A stretch of 60,095 nucleotides of DNA from Lachnospiraceae bacterium. Its GTDB lineage: Bacteria; Bacillota; Clostridia; Lachnospirales; Lachnospiraceae. The notes below the pieces were generated by a model. That model was not told the DNA's origin and searched no databases. It saw only the letters and a program-made list of their open reading frames with translations. A program made the position numbers and the translations under genes. The DNA lies in the NCBI GenBank assembly GCA_017470735.1, contig JAFUYB010000032.1:1-60095 (forward strand), written 5' to 3'. Shown here piece by piece: positions 17,792-27,253 of the stretch. How positions within the stretch are numbered: position 1 is the stretch's first letter; the number at the start of each line of letters is the position of its first letter.

Positions 17792-18832
17792 ATGTCAGAT
17801 TCAGTAAATTATACGCCTACCGCAGAAGACTTTCGGCTGAAAGACAGCGGGGGGGCAATCGAGATCGACCGCAATTTCGCTTCCCAGAATTTCTGGAAAG
17901 AGGTGGTCACCCGTTATGTTAAAAAGACATCGGCAATGATCGGGCTTGTGTTCATCATACTGATCACGATCATGGCGGTGGTCGGGCCGGGGATGAATGC
18001 GTTTTCCTATTCAGAACAGCATTTGTCGGAGAAGAACTTTGCGCCCCGGGTTCCGGGGCTGGAAAATCTCGGAATCTTTGACGGGACAGAAAAAATATCA
18101 ACGACGACGGGGACGAAAGAGGTCAACCAGTATGTCGAACAGGGCAAGCTGGACATTTATTACTGGTTCGGTTCGGACAATTTCGGGCGTGACATCTGGA
18201 CAAGGACCTGGAACGGCGCGCGGGTGTCGCTGATCGTGGCGGTTGCCGCGGCGGTGATCGATATGATCATCGGCATGAGCTACGGTCTGGTCTCCGGCTA
18301 CTTCGGCGGCAAGGTGGATATGGTCATGCAGCGTTTTTTGGAGATCGCGAATTCGATCCCGCGCCTGGTCGTCGTGACCCTGCTGCTCTTGGTGTTAAAG
18401 CCGGGCATGATTACAATCATTTTTGCGCTGATGCTGACAGAATGGGTGGGCATGAGCCGGATTGCCCGCGCGGAGATGCTGAAGCTCAAAGAGCAGGAAT
18501 TTGTCCTGGCGTCGCGGACGCTTGGGGCAGGCAGTTTCCGGATCATCTTCCGGGAGGTGCTGCCAAATATCATCGGGCCGATCATTACCCAGGTGATGTT
18601 TTCGATACCGACGGCGATTTTCACAGAGGCGTTTCTGTCATTCGTGGGTCTCGGAATCCCGGTGCCGCAGTGCTCGCTGGGGTCGCTGATCTCGGAAGGG
18701 TTCAATAGCTTTACGACCCATCCGTACCAGATCGTGCCGCCGCTGATCGTGATGGCACTTTTGATGCTGTCGTTCAACCTGGTGGCAGACGGGCTGCGTG
18801 AGGCGCTGGATCCGAAGATGAAGGAAGCATAA
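17792..18832 (+). CDS. oppC: Oligopeptide ABC transporter permease OppC
   Basis: The 346-residue permease has a long cytoplasmic N terminus of about 45 residues before its first span (SAMIGLVFIILITIMAVVGP). An extracytoplasmic loop with the YYWFGSDNFGRDIWTRTWNGARVSL motif is diagnostic of OppC/DppC, and the EAA loop is ARAEMLKLKEQEFVLASRTLGAGSFRIIFREVLPNIIGPI. An insert at residues 75-105 is a little longer than in typical OppC. AGGAAA precedes the ATG. The TAA stop shares its last base with an ATG of the oppD frame. Confidence 0.94.
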   Translation: MSDSVNYTPTAEDFRLKDSGGAIEIDRNFASQNFWKEVVTRYVKKTSAMIGLVFIILITIMAVVGPGMNAFSYSEQHLSEKNFAPRVPGLENLGIFDGTEKISTTTGTKEVNQYVEQGKLDIYYWFGSDNFGRDIWTRTWNGARVSLIVAVAAAVIDMIIGMSYGLVSGYFGGKVDMVMQRFLEIANSIPRLVVVTLLLLVLKPGMITIIFALMLTEWVGMSRIARAEMLKLKEQEFVLASRTLGAGSFRIIFREVLPNIIGPIITQVMFSIPTAIFTEAFLSFVGLGIPVPQCSLGSLISEGFNSFTTHPYQIVPPLIVMALLMLSFNLVADGLREALDPKMKEA

Positions 18833-18912
18833 TGGCAATGGCCATAAAGATAAAACGGTCGCGCGAAATGCAGGGTGATGCTTTGCAATCCGTGACCATT
18901 TTGGAGAAGACT

Positions 18913-20001
18913 ATGGCAGAGAAAATTCTCGACATTAAAAATTTAGATATTACATTCAAGACGACAGCCGGCGTGGTGCATGCGATCCGTGGGATCAATA
19001 TTGACCTGGAAAAAGGCGAGACCGTGGCAGTCGTGGGTGAGTCCGGTTCGGGCAAATCGGTGACAATGAAGGCGGCGATGGGGATTTTGGCATCCAACGC
19101 CGTGGTCAATTCCGGCACGATCGAATTTACCTATCATCACGATGACGGCACGCCGACGACGGTGGACATTTTACAGAAGGATAAAAAATGGATCCGCCGC
19201 CATATCAACGGCAAGCGGATTTCGATGGTGTTTCAGGATCCGATGACGAGTCTCGATCCGACGATGAACATCGGCAAACAGATCATGGAAGGGATGATCT
19301 GGCATTACAATACGCCCAAGGCAGAGGCTTATGAAAAAGCGCTCGGGCTACTGCGGGAGGTCGGGATCGAGGACGCGGAAAAACGGATGAAGAATTATCC
19401 GCACCAGCTGTCGGGCGGGATGCGGCAGCGTGTCGTGATCGCGATCGCGCTGGCGTGTGATCCGGATCTTCTGATCTGTGATGAGCCGACGACGGCATTG
19501 GATGTGACGATCCAGGCGAAGATTCTGGAGCTGATCAAGCGCATTCAGAAGGAGCGCGGGATTTCCGTAATATATATCACGCATGACCTCGGCGTCGTGG
19601 CAAAGGTGGCGGATTATGTCAATGTCATGTACGCGGGAAAGATTGTTGAGACAGGACTGATCAACGAGATTTATTACGATCCGAAGCATCCTTATACATG
19701 GGGGCTGCTTTCGGCGATGCCTGACCTCGATACGGATGACGACCGGCTTTATACGATACCGGGATCGCCTCCGAACCTGCTGCATGAAGTACCGGGAGAC
19801 GCGTTTGCTCCGCGCAACCAGTTTGCGCTGGAAATCGACGACAAGGCGGATCCGCCGATGTTCCAGGTGTCCAAGACGCATTTTGCGGCGACATGGCTTT
19901 TAGACGAACGCGCGCCAAAGGTTGAGATGCCGGAGGAGCTGCGCCACAGGATCGCGCGGATGAAAAAAGAGGCGGAGCGTATGGAGCATGGCAACGGCTG
20001 A
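18913..20001 (+). CDS. oppD: Oligopeptide ABC transporter ATPase OppD
   Basis: This is one of two cytoplasmic ATPases powering the importer. Walker [14 protein letters not shown]-loop [13 protein letters not shown], signature [12 protein letters not shown], Walker [14 protein letters not shown]-loop ITHDLGVVA, and the C-terminal peptide-transporter extension ([14 protein letters not shown] ... [20 protein letters not shown]) are all present. That extension lacks the usual four-Cys iron-sulfur pattern. I chose ATG 18913 ([11 protein letters not shown]) with GGAG upstream, which gives the family N terminus. An in-frame ATG at 18832, overlapping the oppC stop and preceded by AAGGA, would add 27 non-conserved residues, and I cannot exclude it. 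Confidence 0.93.
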   Translation: MAEKILDIKNLDITFKTTAGVVHAIRGINIDLEKGETVAVVGESGSGKSVTMKAAMGILASNAVVNSGTIEFTYHHDDGTPTTVDILQKDKKWIRRHINGKRISMVFQDPMTSLDPTMNIGKQIMEGMIWHYNTPKAEAYEKALGLLREVGIEDAEKRMKNYPHQLSGGMRQRVVIAIALACDPDLLICDEPTTALDVTIQAKILELIKRIQKERGISVIYITHDLGVVAKVADYVNVMYAGKIVETGLINEIYYDPKHPYTWGLLSAMPDLDTDDDRLYTIPGSPPNLLHEVPGDAFAPRNQFALEIDDKADPPMFQVSKTHFAATWLLDERAPKVEMPEELRHRIARMKKEAERMEHGNG

Positions 20002-20034
20002 CAGTACGCCAGAGTTGAGACAGGGAATGGGACT

Positions 20035-20958
20035 ATGAGCGAACCGTTATTATCGGTGAAGAATTTAAAACAGTATTTTAAAGTGTCGGGGAACTATACG
20101 GTCAAAGCGGTGGACGATGTGAGCTTTGACATCTATCCCGGCGAGACATACGGGCTGGTAGGCGAGTCCGGATCCGGCAAATCAACGATCGGACGGAGCG
20201 TGATCCGGCTTTACGATCCGACGGCGGGGGAGATCCGGTTTGACGGCATGGACCTGTCGGGGAAAATGTCAAAAGCACAGCACCGCGAGTTGACAGTAAA
20301 AATGCAGATGATCTTCCAGGATCCGATGGCGAGCTTAAACCCGCGGAAGAACATCGGTGACATCATCGGCGAGGGCTTAGACATCCATCATCTGTATTCG
20401 AGCCGTGAAGAACGCCAGAAGAAGATATCGGATATTTTAAAAAAGGTCGGTCTCGCGCCGGAGCATCACAGCCGTTTCCCGCATCAGTTTTCGGGCGGGC
20501 AGAGACAGCGTGTCGGCATTGCGCGGGCGTTGATCACAGGACCGAAGCTGATCATTGCTGACGAGTGCATTTCGGCACTCGATGTGTCGATCCAGGCGCA
20601 GGTCGTCAATCTGATGAAGGACATTCAGGATGAGGCAGGCATGGCGTATCTGTTTATCGCGCACGATCTGTCGATGGTCAAGTACATTTCTGACCGTATC
20701 GGCGTGCTGCATTTGGGACATCTGCTGGAGACCGGCACGACCGAAGAGATTTTTGAAAATCCGATCCACCCTTACACGAGGTCGCTGCTGTCGGCGATCC
20801 CGTCGCCGAATCCGGTGGTCGAAAAGCAGAAGGTCGCGGAGAGCTATGACTACAGAACCAGCGGGATTGATTACAACGAGGGCGTGATGCACCACATTGA
20901 CGGTCAGCATTATGTGTCGTGTACGGACGGCGAGCTGGCGGCCTGGAGGAAGAAATAA
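20035..20958 (+). CDS. oppF: Oligopeptide ABC transporter ATPase OppF
   Basis: The 307-residue second ATPase pairs with OppD. It begins with the typical SVKNLKQYFKVSG...VKAVDDVSFDIYPGE. It has Walker [13 protein letters not shown], signature FSGGQRQRVGIA, Walker B LIIADECISALD (Glu then Cys at the DEP position, as in many OppF), the H-loop, and the tail HPYTRSLLSAIPSPNP. The gap from oppD is 33 bases. No terminator follows, so the next three genes could be read from the same transcript. Confidence 0.95.
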   Translation: MSEPLLSVKNLKQYFKVSGNYTVKAVDDVSFDIYPGETYGLVGESGSGKSTIGRSVIRLYDPTAGEIRFDGMDLSGKMSKAQHRELTVKMQMIFQDPMASLNPRKNIGDIIGEGLDIHHLYSSREERQKKISDILKKVGLAPEHHSRFPHQFSGGQRQRVGIARALITGPKLIIADECISALDVSIQAQVVNLMKDIQDEAGMAYLFIAHDLSMVKYISDRIGVLHLGHLLETGTTEEIFENPIHPYTRSLLSAIPSPNPVVEKQKVAESYDYRTSGIDYNEGVMHHIDGQHYVSCTDGELAAWRKK

Positions 20959-20985
20959 GCCGGACCGGAAGCTTTGGGTAAGAAT

Positions 20986-21714
20986 ATGACAAAAAAATAC
21001 CTGAAAATGATCATACTGAATCTGGCGATCGTGTTGTCTGCGGTGTTTTGTTACTCGGAGGGGTTTCTTGCTCTTCGCCCGTGGGATGCATCCATACTCA
21101 GGGCGGGGATGTCGATATTCGTTGCGATCGCCGATGTTTTTGCGTTTTTTTATGGAAACCACGCGCTGTTAAAGCCGGCGGAAAGGTCATTTTACACGAG
21201 TGACGCCATCCCGGATCTCGGAAAGGCAAAGGAGATTCTGTCGGCATTTCATGGCATGAAGTATTTTGGCAAGCTGTCGGACACGGCGGCAGGGCAGATC
21301 GACAGGCTTTTTGCGACGCTTGACCGGGCTGACCGGGCGATCGGGATGAAGTTCGAGGGAGGTTCTATGGCGCATGACCGTTACCGTTCGACCGTAGAAG
21401 CTGCGCGGGTGGCAGCGATCAAAAACTGTGCCGGCATGGCCAACCGTCTGCAGATGTTTGACGAAAGGGAGTACGAGGCGTTACAGCATTACAAAGAAGA
21501 CGATATCCCGGATGAGATTCAGGAAAAGCAGATCGCATTGTATGAGAAGAATATGGAAAATGTGCGGGAGGCTGTCGCGGCAAACGAGAAGCTGATCCTC
21601 GCGCTGGATGAGATGAGCATGAAGCTTACGAGCGCCGATCAGGCCGGCTCCGGGGACAATGCGATCCTTGAGGAGATCGACAAGCTTACGGAGCAGGTGA
21701 AGCTGTATATTTGA
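20986..21714 (+). CDS. Membrane protein of unknown function upstream of the VWA-TelA pair
   Basis: The 242-residue protein has two membrane helices near the N terminus (about residues 8-25 and 36-56) followed by a long, mostly helical cytoplasmic region with coiled-coil character to the end. I do not recognise the family. The topology and position beside telA recall XpaC-like proteins of Bacillus, but no XpaC motif is evident and the name is not justified. The ATG at 20986 has only a weak ribosome site; TTG 20974 is the alternative. Its stop lies 71 bases before the next gene, and the three genes look like one unit. Confidence 0.7.
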   Translation: MTKKYLKMIILNLAIVLSAVFCYSEGFLALRPWDASILRAGMSIFVAIADVFAFFYGNHALLKPAERSFYTSDAIPDLGKAKEILSAFHGMKYFGKLSDTAAGQIDRLFATLDRADRAIGMKFEGGSMAHDRYRSTVEAARVAAIKNCAGMANRLQMFDEREYEALQHYKEDDIPDEIQEKQIALYEKNMENVREAVAANEKLILALDEMSMKLTSADQAGSGDNAILEEIDKLTEQVKLYI

Positions 21715-21785
21715 AAACGGGCGGCGGAGCGGCTTTTGGTCATTGGAATGTAAAAAAGACGCATGAGCGCGCGGGAGGAGACTAC

Positions 21786-23471
21786 ATGGGCAGAAAAAAC
21801 AACAATATCGGAGTGATCGCGGTTCTGGCAGTCGTCGTGCTTGCGGCGATTTTCGGCGGGCTTACGCTGTCAAGAAATGTGGGCAAAAGCTCCAAGACAA
21901 TAAGCAAGGAGTCGGCTTATAACAAGCTGGAACGCATGGTGGACCGTATCGAGCCGATCGAGGGGACGCCTGTAAAGGGGACGGTCGAATACAGCGGCGA
22001 GGATACCACATTCCAGGAGCTTCCGGAATTAAAGGATGATTCCATCGCGGTGCAGCCGTCCACAGATCATTACGCTGAGATTTTCGCTTCATCGGAAAAG
22101 ACCGGATCCGGACGGGACGGTTATCTGCGGGAGATGGCGGAGGCGTACAACCGCTCCGGCACGCAGATCGACGGTGAGGAGGTGTCCATCATGCTGCGCA
22201 CGGTTTCGTCAGGGCAGCAGGTGGATTATGTGGCATCCGGCAAATATGTTCCGGACGGAATATCTCCTTCAAACGATCTGTTCATCAAGATGGCAGAGGC
22301 AAAGGGCGTGGATGTGTCGTATGTCACGGAATCTCTTGTGGACAATTACGCTGGGATCGTCATGCCAAAGAGAACCTACAACGACATCAAGGAAGGATAT
22401 GGTTCCGTCAGCGTATACACCATAGCCCAGGCGGCCACGGAGGGAAAGGTCACGATGGGCTATACCAATCCGTTCTCCAGCGCGGCCGGCATGAATTTCC
22501 TTGTCACACTGCTCGATTCGTATGACAGCGGCAACATTTTATCGGACAAAGCGGCTACCGGGTTCTCGGCTTTTCAGGCGAATATTCCGTTTGTTGCCAT
22601 GACAACGGGGCAGATGCGCAACGCAGCCGAAAGAGGAACATTTGATGTGTTTGTTTCGGAGTATCAGACCTACCAGAGTGACCGGTCACTGTCGCAAAAT
22701 TATGTTTTTGTGCCATATGGTTACCGTCACAACAATCCGCTGGTGTCGGTAGGGCAGGATTCGGGAAATAAACAGATTTTGGAGAGCTTTGCGGCGTATT
22801 GCGCGGAGAATGGGAAGAAGCTGGCAAAGGAGGACGGATTTGACGGTGAGCCCGAAGGCTATACTCCCATGTCGGCCGACTACAGCGGTGATGAGCTGAT
22901 CGAGGCGCAAAAGCTGTATAAGGAGAAAAAGGATTTAAATCCGGTGGTGTGCGTGTTTGTGGCAGATGTATCCGGGAGCATGGACGGAGAGCCGCTGAAC
23001 AGCTTAAAGGAGTCGCTGACAAACGCGATCCAGTACATCAATACCGACAACTATATTGGTCTGGTCAGTTATTCCGATGAGGTGACGATTGAGCTGCCCA
23101 TAAATGAGTTTGACATGAACCAGCAGTCGTTGTTCAAAGGGACGGTAGACCGCCTGCAGGCAAACGGCAATACGGCGACCTTTGACGCGGTGTGCGTGGC
23201 GATGGATATGGTGGAAAAGCAGCTTGCCAACACGGCGGACGCAAAGCCGATGGTGTTTGTGTTAAGTGACGGGGAGACCAACAGCGGCTATGAGCTCAGT
23301 GAAATCGAAGATGTCGTATCGGGCTTAAAGATACCGGTGTACACGATATGCTACAATGGGGATTTCGACGCGATGGAGGAGTTGTCCAATATCAATGAAG
23401 GCGTGAATATCAACGCGGATACTGACGATGTGACCTACCAGTTAAAGCAGCTGTTCAACGCGTCCATGTAA
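21786..23471 (+). CDS. Membrane-anchored solute-binding-like / von Willebrand factor A fusion protein
   Basis: The 561-residue protein has one N-terminal membrane helix (residues 7-28) placing the rest outside. Residues about 90-350 read like a periplasmic-binding-protein fold (LREMAEAYNRSG, a late VFVSEYQTYQSDRS strand, PLVSVG). Residues about 386-561 form a VWA domain with an intact metal-ion site: DVSGS (394-398), the Thr in GNTATFD and the Asp in LSDGETNS. VWA domains bind partners through a divalent metal. I chose the ATG at 21786 because GGGAGGAG precedes it; the longer frame starts inside the previous gene. The telA gene follows 15 bases later. The domain fusion is clear; its ligand is unknown. 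Confidence 0.85.
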   Translation: MGRKNNNIGVIAVLAVVVLAAIFGGLTLSRNVGKSSKTISKESAYNKLERMVDRIEPIEGTPVKGTVEYSGEDTTFQELPELKDDSIAVQPSTDHYAEIFASSEKTGSGRDGYLREMAEAYNRSGTQIDGEEVSIMLRTVSSGQQVDYVASGKYVPDGISPSNDLFIKMAEAKGVDVSYVTESLVDNYAGIVMPKRTYNDIKEGYGSVSVYTIAQAATEGKVTMGYTNPFSSAAGMNFLVTLLDSYDSGNILSDKAATGFSAFQANIPFVAMTTGQMRNAAERGTFDVFVSEYQTYQSDRSLSQNYVFVPYGYRHNNPLVSVGQDSGNKQILESFAAYCAENGKKLAKEDGFDGEPEGYTPMSADYSGDELIEAQKLYKEKKDLNPVVCVFVADVSGSMDGEPLNSLKESLTNAIQYINTDNYIGLVSYSDEVTIELPINEFDMNQQSLFKGTVDRLQANGNTATFDAVCVAMDMVEKQLANTADAKPMVFVLSDGETNSGYELSEIEDVVSGLKIPVYTICYNGDFDAMEELSNINEGVNINADTDDVTYQLKQLFNASM

Positions 23472-23486
23472 ACAAGGAGGGATACG

Positions 23487-24620
23487 ATGAGTGCATTTTC
23501 TTTGGAGCTTCCGACAGAGGAAGAAATAAAGCAGGAAGTAGCGGAACTGACGCTGCCTACGCCGAAGGAGGAGGTCGCGATCCGCGACACGGCGCAGGAA
23601 CGGGCGCGGCAGATCATGGATGCGGATCTTGACACATTTGAGCAGCGCAAGGAATACACGGATGTGATCAATGCGTTTGGGCTGGAGGATTTAAAAGCGT
23701 GCCGGAGCAAAAACGCGATCCTGCAAAAAAGGGTAGGAGCATTTGAGAAAAACGGCGGCGAGGCAGGCGAAGTCGCAAGAGGACTGGCGGATCTGACGAT
23801 CCGTATGAAGGACATGGATCCGTCGGGGATCGACTTTTTGAAGCAGGGGCCCATGGGGAAGCTGTTTAACCCTGCCCGGAGGTATTTCGAGAAATACAAA
23901 ACCGTTGACGGAGAGATCAGCGAAATTGTAAAGTCTTTGGAAAAGGGCAAGAAGACTCTCGTGGAGGACAATGTGACATTGGAGATCGAGGAGTCCGAGA
24001 TGCGCCAGGTCACAAAAAAGATGCAGTCGAACATTGAGATGGGGACGCGGCTGGATGAAAGCCTTTCCGCGGCTGTAGCCGAGGCAAAAGCAACCGGTGA
24101 AGATGAAGAGAAGATCCGGTTCGTGGAAGAGGAGATCCTGTTCCCGCTGCGTCAGCGCATTGAGGACTTCCAGCAGGTGCAGGCGGTAGACCAGCAGGGG
24201 ATCATGGCGATGGAACTGATCCGCCGGAACAACCGGGAGCTGATCCGGTCCGTGGAAAGAGCGGAAAATGTTACCGTTACCGCGCTGCGCACGGCGGCGA
24301 CTGTGGCCGGAGCGCTCTACAACCAGAAGATCGTATTGGAAAAGATCACGGCATTAAATGATGAGACCAACCATATGATCTCCGCTACAGCGCATATGCT
24401 CCGTGAACAGGGTACGGCAATCCAGAAGCAGGCAACAGAGGCTTCCATTTCCCCGGACACCTTAAAGGAGTCATTCAAGGAGACGATAGAAGCTCTCGAT
24501 GAGATCAGCCGCTACAGGCAGGAGGCGCTGCCGAGGATGAAGCAGACGATAGATGCCTTTCGGGATATTGCGGAGGAAGGCGAACGGCAGATCGCCCGCC
24601 TGGAGAAACAGCCGCTCTGA
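23487..24620 (+). CDS. telA: TelA-family toxic-anion-resistance protein
   Basis: The 377-residue all-helical cytoplasmic protein matches the TelA/KlaA family. Landmarks are FLKQGPMGKLFNPARRYFEKYKTVDGEI, a middle coiled coil, and FQQVQAVDQQGIMAMELIRRNNRELIRSVERAENVTVTALRTAATVAGALYNQK. The family was named for tellurite resistance, but most members probably act in envelope or metal stress; the biochemical role is unsettled. It is coupled to the VWA fusion gene (15-base gap, AAGGAGG site). A convergent gene begins 20 bases downstream, with only a weak GC stem (AAGCC...GGCTT) between them. Confidence 0.9.
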   Translation: MSAFSLELPTEEEIKQEVAELTLPTPKEEVAIRDTAQERARQIMDADLDTFEQRKEYTDVINAFGLEDLKACRSKNAILQKRVGAFEKNGGEAGEVARGLADLTIRMKDMDPSGIDFLKQGPMGKLFNPARRYFEKYKTVDGEISEIVKSLEKGKKTLVEDNVTLEIEESEMRQVTKKMQSNIEMGTRLDESLSAAVAEAKATGEDEEKIRFVEEEILFPLRQRIEDFQQVQAVDQQGIMAMELIRRNNRELIRSVERAENVTVTALRTAATVAGALYNQKIVLEKITALNDETNHMISATAHMLREQGTAIQKQATEASISPDTLKESFKETIEALDEISRYRQEALPRMKQTIDAFRDIAEEGERQIARLEKQPL

Positions 24621-24640
24621 AAGCGAAAGCCTTGCAGGGC

Positions 24641-25939
24641 TTACTCCTCATCCGTTTTGGTCAGTGCCCCCGGCACATAGTTTTCAAGATAGGAATTTCT
24701 TTCGTGGAAAGATTTCGGAAAGGTCTTTCCGAATGCGGCAGCAATATCCGCGTCATAAAGCTTGGTTGCGGCGTCCGGGTCAGGACGCGCAACCGGCATT
24801 TCCTCAATGGCGTCATCGCCGTTTAAAATGCGGATGCACATTTCCCCGCACCGGTATCCCAGATCATAAGGATCTTCATACAGACAGACTAAGGTGTCGT
24901 CGCCGATGATCTCATCGCCGCCGACAGTCACTGTGTCGGTTTCCGCGGCAGCTGATCGGATCAGTGCCATTCGGCTACTGTCTGCCGTGATCTCATTTTC
25001 CGCACAGAAGTAAAGCGCATCACATTCCGCGCAGGCAAGGCGGACTGCCTCTTCAAACGGCAGATTGTCGACAGGCGCAGCCTCTCCCCACAAAGGAGAA
25101 ACCTGGGCCGTCCGCGCGCTCATCGGCTCGTTGATGCCAGTCAGGTCACCGCTTTCGCCAATGGAATCCGGATGGATGTTGGCGCCTTCCTTGCCGGAAG
25201 CTGCGGCAGTGATCGACGGAAATGGAATGGCTACAGCGTCGCCTGCCTCTGTTGTATCGGATGAAACGGCAGAGGTCTGGTCTGCCGGCAGATCGTCCGT
25301 ATCTGAAATCTCGTATTCCCTCCAGGGGATGCCTGCCTCATCTAAGTAATGCTCCATGATGTCATTTTGCAGGATGGAATCCGCATCCGAGGGATCGTAG
25401 AGAATGCCGACCGCGTGAGGGGCGTGGTCAGTGGTCTCGATCAGCAGTGACAGTTGTTCGCCGATCGACGGAATGCCTGCAATGCCGGTAATGTTGCGTC
25501 CGGTGGTGTTGCCGCTTTCCTTTAACAGGTGCAATAGGTTCCGGTAGTCAGTCACATTGCCAAAAACGATCGGAATTGTATTGGTCAGACCGGCCGCCGC
25601 GGAAAGGGAATCCTCTCCGTAAGTAAACAAAAGCTGGGACTGGCTTTGGATCAGAGCTTCAACCGCAGTCGCGGCACTGGCGGAATCAGAGGTGTTCTGT
25701 TCGGCGAAGACCACCTGGTTCTTTCCGTATTCGTTGTTTAATACATCCTTGAATCCGCGCACCACATAAGCAGTGTATTCGTCAGTGGTATCCAGACAGA
25801 TGCCGATGTGGTAAACGGTCGGCTCCGTCGGCTGCCGTTCCGTGCTTTCCTTTGCCGCGGAAGTGTGCACGGCGGGGATGGACAGGATCAGCAATGCGCT
25901 TGCCATAAGCAGACAGAAAACGGTTTTTTGTAATTTCAT
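24641..25939 (-). CDS. ABC-type solute-binding protein (TrpX/ABC_sub_bind-like), orphan
   Basis: The 432-residue exported protein has a signal peptide to about residue 28 (LMASALLILSIPAVHTSA). Two PBP type-1 lobes match the ABC_sub_bind family: YHIGICLDTTDEYTAYVVRGFKDVL, LLFTYGEDSLSAAAGLTNTIPIVFGNVTDY, TGIAGIPSIGEQLSLLIE and the late YEDPYDLGYRCGEMCIRIL. A low-complexity, Ser/Thr/Asp-rich segment of about 75 residues (roughly 215-290) interrupts the region before the second lobe. There is no lipobox. The partner permease and ATPase genes (usually adjacent) are absent on both sides. GGAG precedes the start. Confidence 0.82.
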   Translation of the reverse strand: MKLQKTVFCLLMASALLILSIPAVHTSAAKESTERQPTEPTVYHIGICLDTTDEYTAYVVRGFKDVLNNEYGKNQVVFAEQNTSDSASAATAVEALIQSQSQLLFTYGEDSLSAAAGLTNTIPIVFGNVTDYRNLLHLLKESGNTTGRNITGIAGIPSIGEQLSLLIETTDHAPHAVGILYDPSDADSILQNDIMEHYLDEAGIPWREYEISDTDDLPADQTSAVSSDTTEAGDAVAIPFPSITAAASGKEGANIHPDSIGESGDLTGINEPMSARTAQVSPLWGEAAPVDNLPFEEAVRLACAECDALYFCAENEITADSSRMALIRSAAAETDTVTVGGDEIIGDDTLVCLYEDPYDLGYRCGEMCIRILNGDDAIEEMPVARPDPDAATKLYDADIAAAFGKTFPKSFHERNSYLENYVPGALTKTDEE

Positions 25940-26034
25940 ACAGCGACTCCGTGAATGCGTATTTTAGTTCAATAAAATAATTACCGGAAATTGGAAATTT
26001 ACATCAGTTTAATGATTTTAGAAAGGAATGTCAA

Positions 26035-26811
26035 ATGAGAAAAACAGCCATCCGGACAGTAAAGCATTTGCTGTTTCCGAACCGCTGTCCGGGCTGCGGC
26101 CAGGTGCTTGACATGGACCAGGAAGGGTTTTGCCCGATCTGTCAAAAGGAGATCCGTCTGACAGCGGAGCCCGTGTGCAAGCGCTGCGGCAAACCGCTGG
26201 AACGGGAAGCGGAAGAATACTGTACGGACTGCAAGAAGACAGAGCATGCGTTTATCCAGAACAAGGCGTACTGCGTTTATGAGGCAGGCGCGAAGAATGC
26301 GATGTACCGCCTGAAATACGGCAATGCGAAATGGGTCGGAGAGTACTTTGCGAAAAAGCTGGTCGCGGACTATGGGGACTGGCTTCGCTGGCGGCAGCCG
26401 GAGGCACTGATTCCGGTTCCGGTGCATCCGAAAAGACAGCGTGAACGCGGCTACAATCAGGCGGAAGTGCTGGCAAAATACATTGCACATCAGATGACAG
26501 AGACATATGGCGGGGAAATGCTTCCGGTCATTCCGGCTGTCCGCCGGAGCAGGTATACCACGCCGCAAAAGGAGCTGTCAGTCACACTTCGCAGAAAGAA
26601 TTTAAAAAAGGCTTTTAAATTGGATAAAAATGTTGTAAAATCAAGGGGCATATACCCTGACAGCATGAAGACCTTGTTTCAAAGGGTGCTGATTGTCGAT
26701 GATATTTATACAACGGGGGTGACATTGGATGCGGTAAGCGAGCTGCTTTTGGCGGGGCATATCGCGCAAGAGGTGTATGCGATGACTGCAGTGATCGGTC
26801 AGAATATTTAG
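26035..26811 (+). CDS. comF: ComF-family phosphoribosyltransferase-like protein
   Basis: The 258-residue protein has an N-terminal zinc-ribbon region with four CxxC pairs (CPGC, CPIC, CKRC, CTDC). A phosphoribosyltransferase-type domain follows, with the PRPP loop VLIVDDIYTTGVT near residue 222 and the family motif IPVPVHPKRQRERGYNQAEVLAK. ComFC homologues are needed for natural DNA uptake in several bacteria and occur widely outside competent species. It is followed 21 bases later by a YvyF-type gene, the same order as comFC-yvyF in Bacillus. AAAGGAATG lies before the start. Confidence 0.92.
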   Translation: MRKTAIRTVKHLLFPNRCPGCGQVLDMDQEGFCPICQKEIRLTAEPVCKRCGKPLEREAEEYCTDCKKTEHAFIQNKAYCVYEAGAKNAMYRLKYGNAKWVGEYFAKKLVADYGDWLRWRQPEALIPVPVHPKRQRERGYNQAEVLAKYIAHQMTETYGGEMLPVIPAVRRSRYTTPQKELSVTLRRKNLKKAFKLDKNVVKSRGIYPDSMKTLFQRVLIVDDIYTTGVTLDAVSELLLAGHIAQEVYAMTAVIGQNI

Positions 26812-26832
26812 TAGAAAGAGGGGGATGAAGTA

Positions 26833-27240
26833 ATGGAAGTTCGGAGTTGTCGCAGCTGCAGGAGGCTGTTCAATTATCTGGGCGGACCGCCGCTTTGTCC
26901 GGCGTGCCGCGATGAGTTGGAAAAGACATTCTTTACGGTAAAGGAATACATTCGTAACAATCCGCATGCGACAATCCGCGATGTGGCGGATGCGAATGAA
27001 GTTTCTGTCAATCAGATCCAGCAGTGGGTGCGGGAGGAGCGGCTGCAGTTTTCCTCAGATTCGGGAGTTGCCCTTCAGTGTGAAAAATGCGGGGCAAAGA
27101 TTTACACAGGCCGCTATTGCGACAAGTGCAAGGCAGGTCTTGCCAATGGTCTGACCAAGGCATTTTCGGATGACAAGAAGCATGCGGAGCCGAAAAAGAA
27201 GGAGAAGGACGGCAACAAGATGCGTTTCCTGAAAAAATGA
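26833..27240 (+). CDS. yvyF: YvyF-type flagellar operon zinc-ribbon protein
   Basis: The 135-residue cytoplasmic protein has an N-terminal zinc ribbon (CRSC...CPAC), a helix-turn-helix-like centre (ATIRDVADANEVSVNQIQQWVREERL) and a second zinc ribbon (CEKC...CDKC), ending in a lysine-rich tail. This is the layout of the TIGR03826/YvyF family linked to flagellar gene regulation in Firmicutes. Its place directly after comF supports that. In Bacillus the gene lies next to flgM; no flgM or flagellin gene follows here. The exact role is unproven, and motility control is inferred. Confidence 0.82.
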   Translation: MEVRSCRSCRRLFNYLGGPPLCPACRDELEKTFFTVKEYIRNNPHATIRDVADANEVSVNQIQQWVREERLQFSSDSGVALQCEKCGAKIYTGRYCDKCKAGLANGLTKAFSDDKKHAEPKKKEKDGNKMRFLKK

Positions 27241-27253
27241 CGGAGGATAGTTC

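Noticed and set aside
24621-24640. Terminator between telA and the solute-binding gene
   Set aside because: Only a 5-bp AAGCC/GGCTT stem is present with no T run on either strand.
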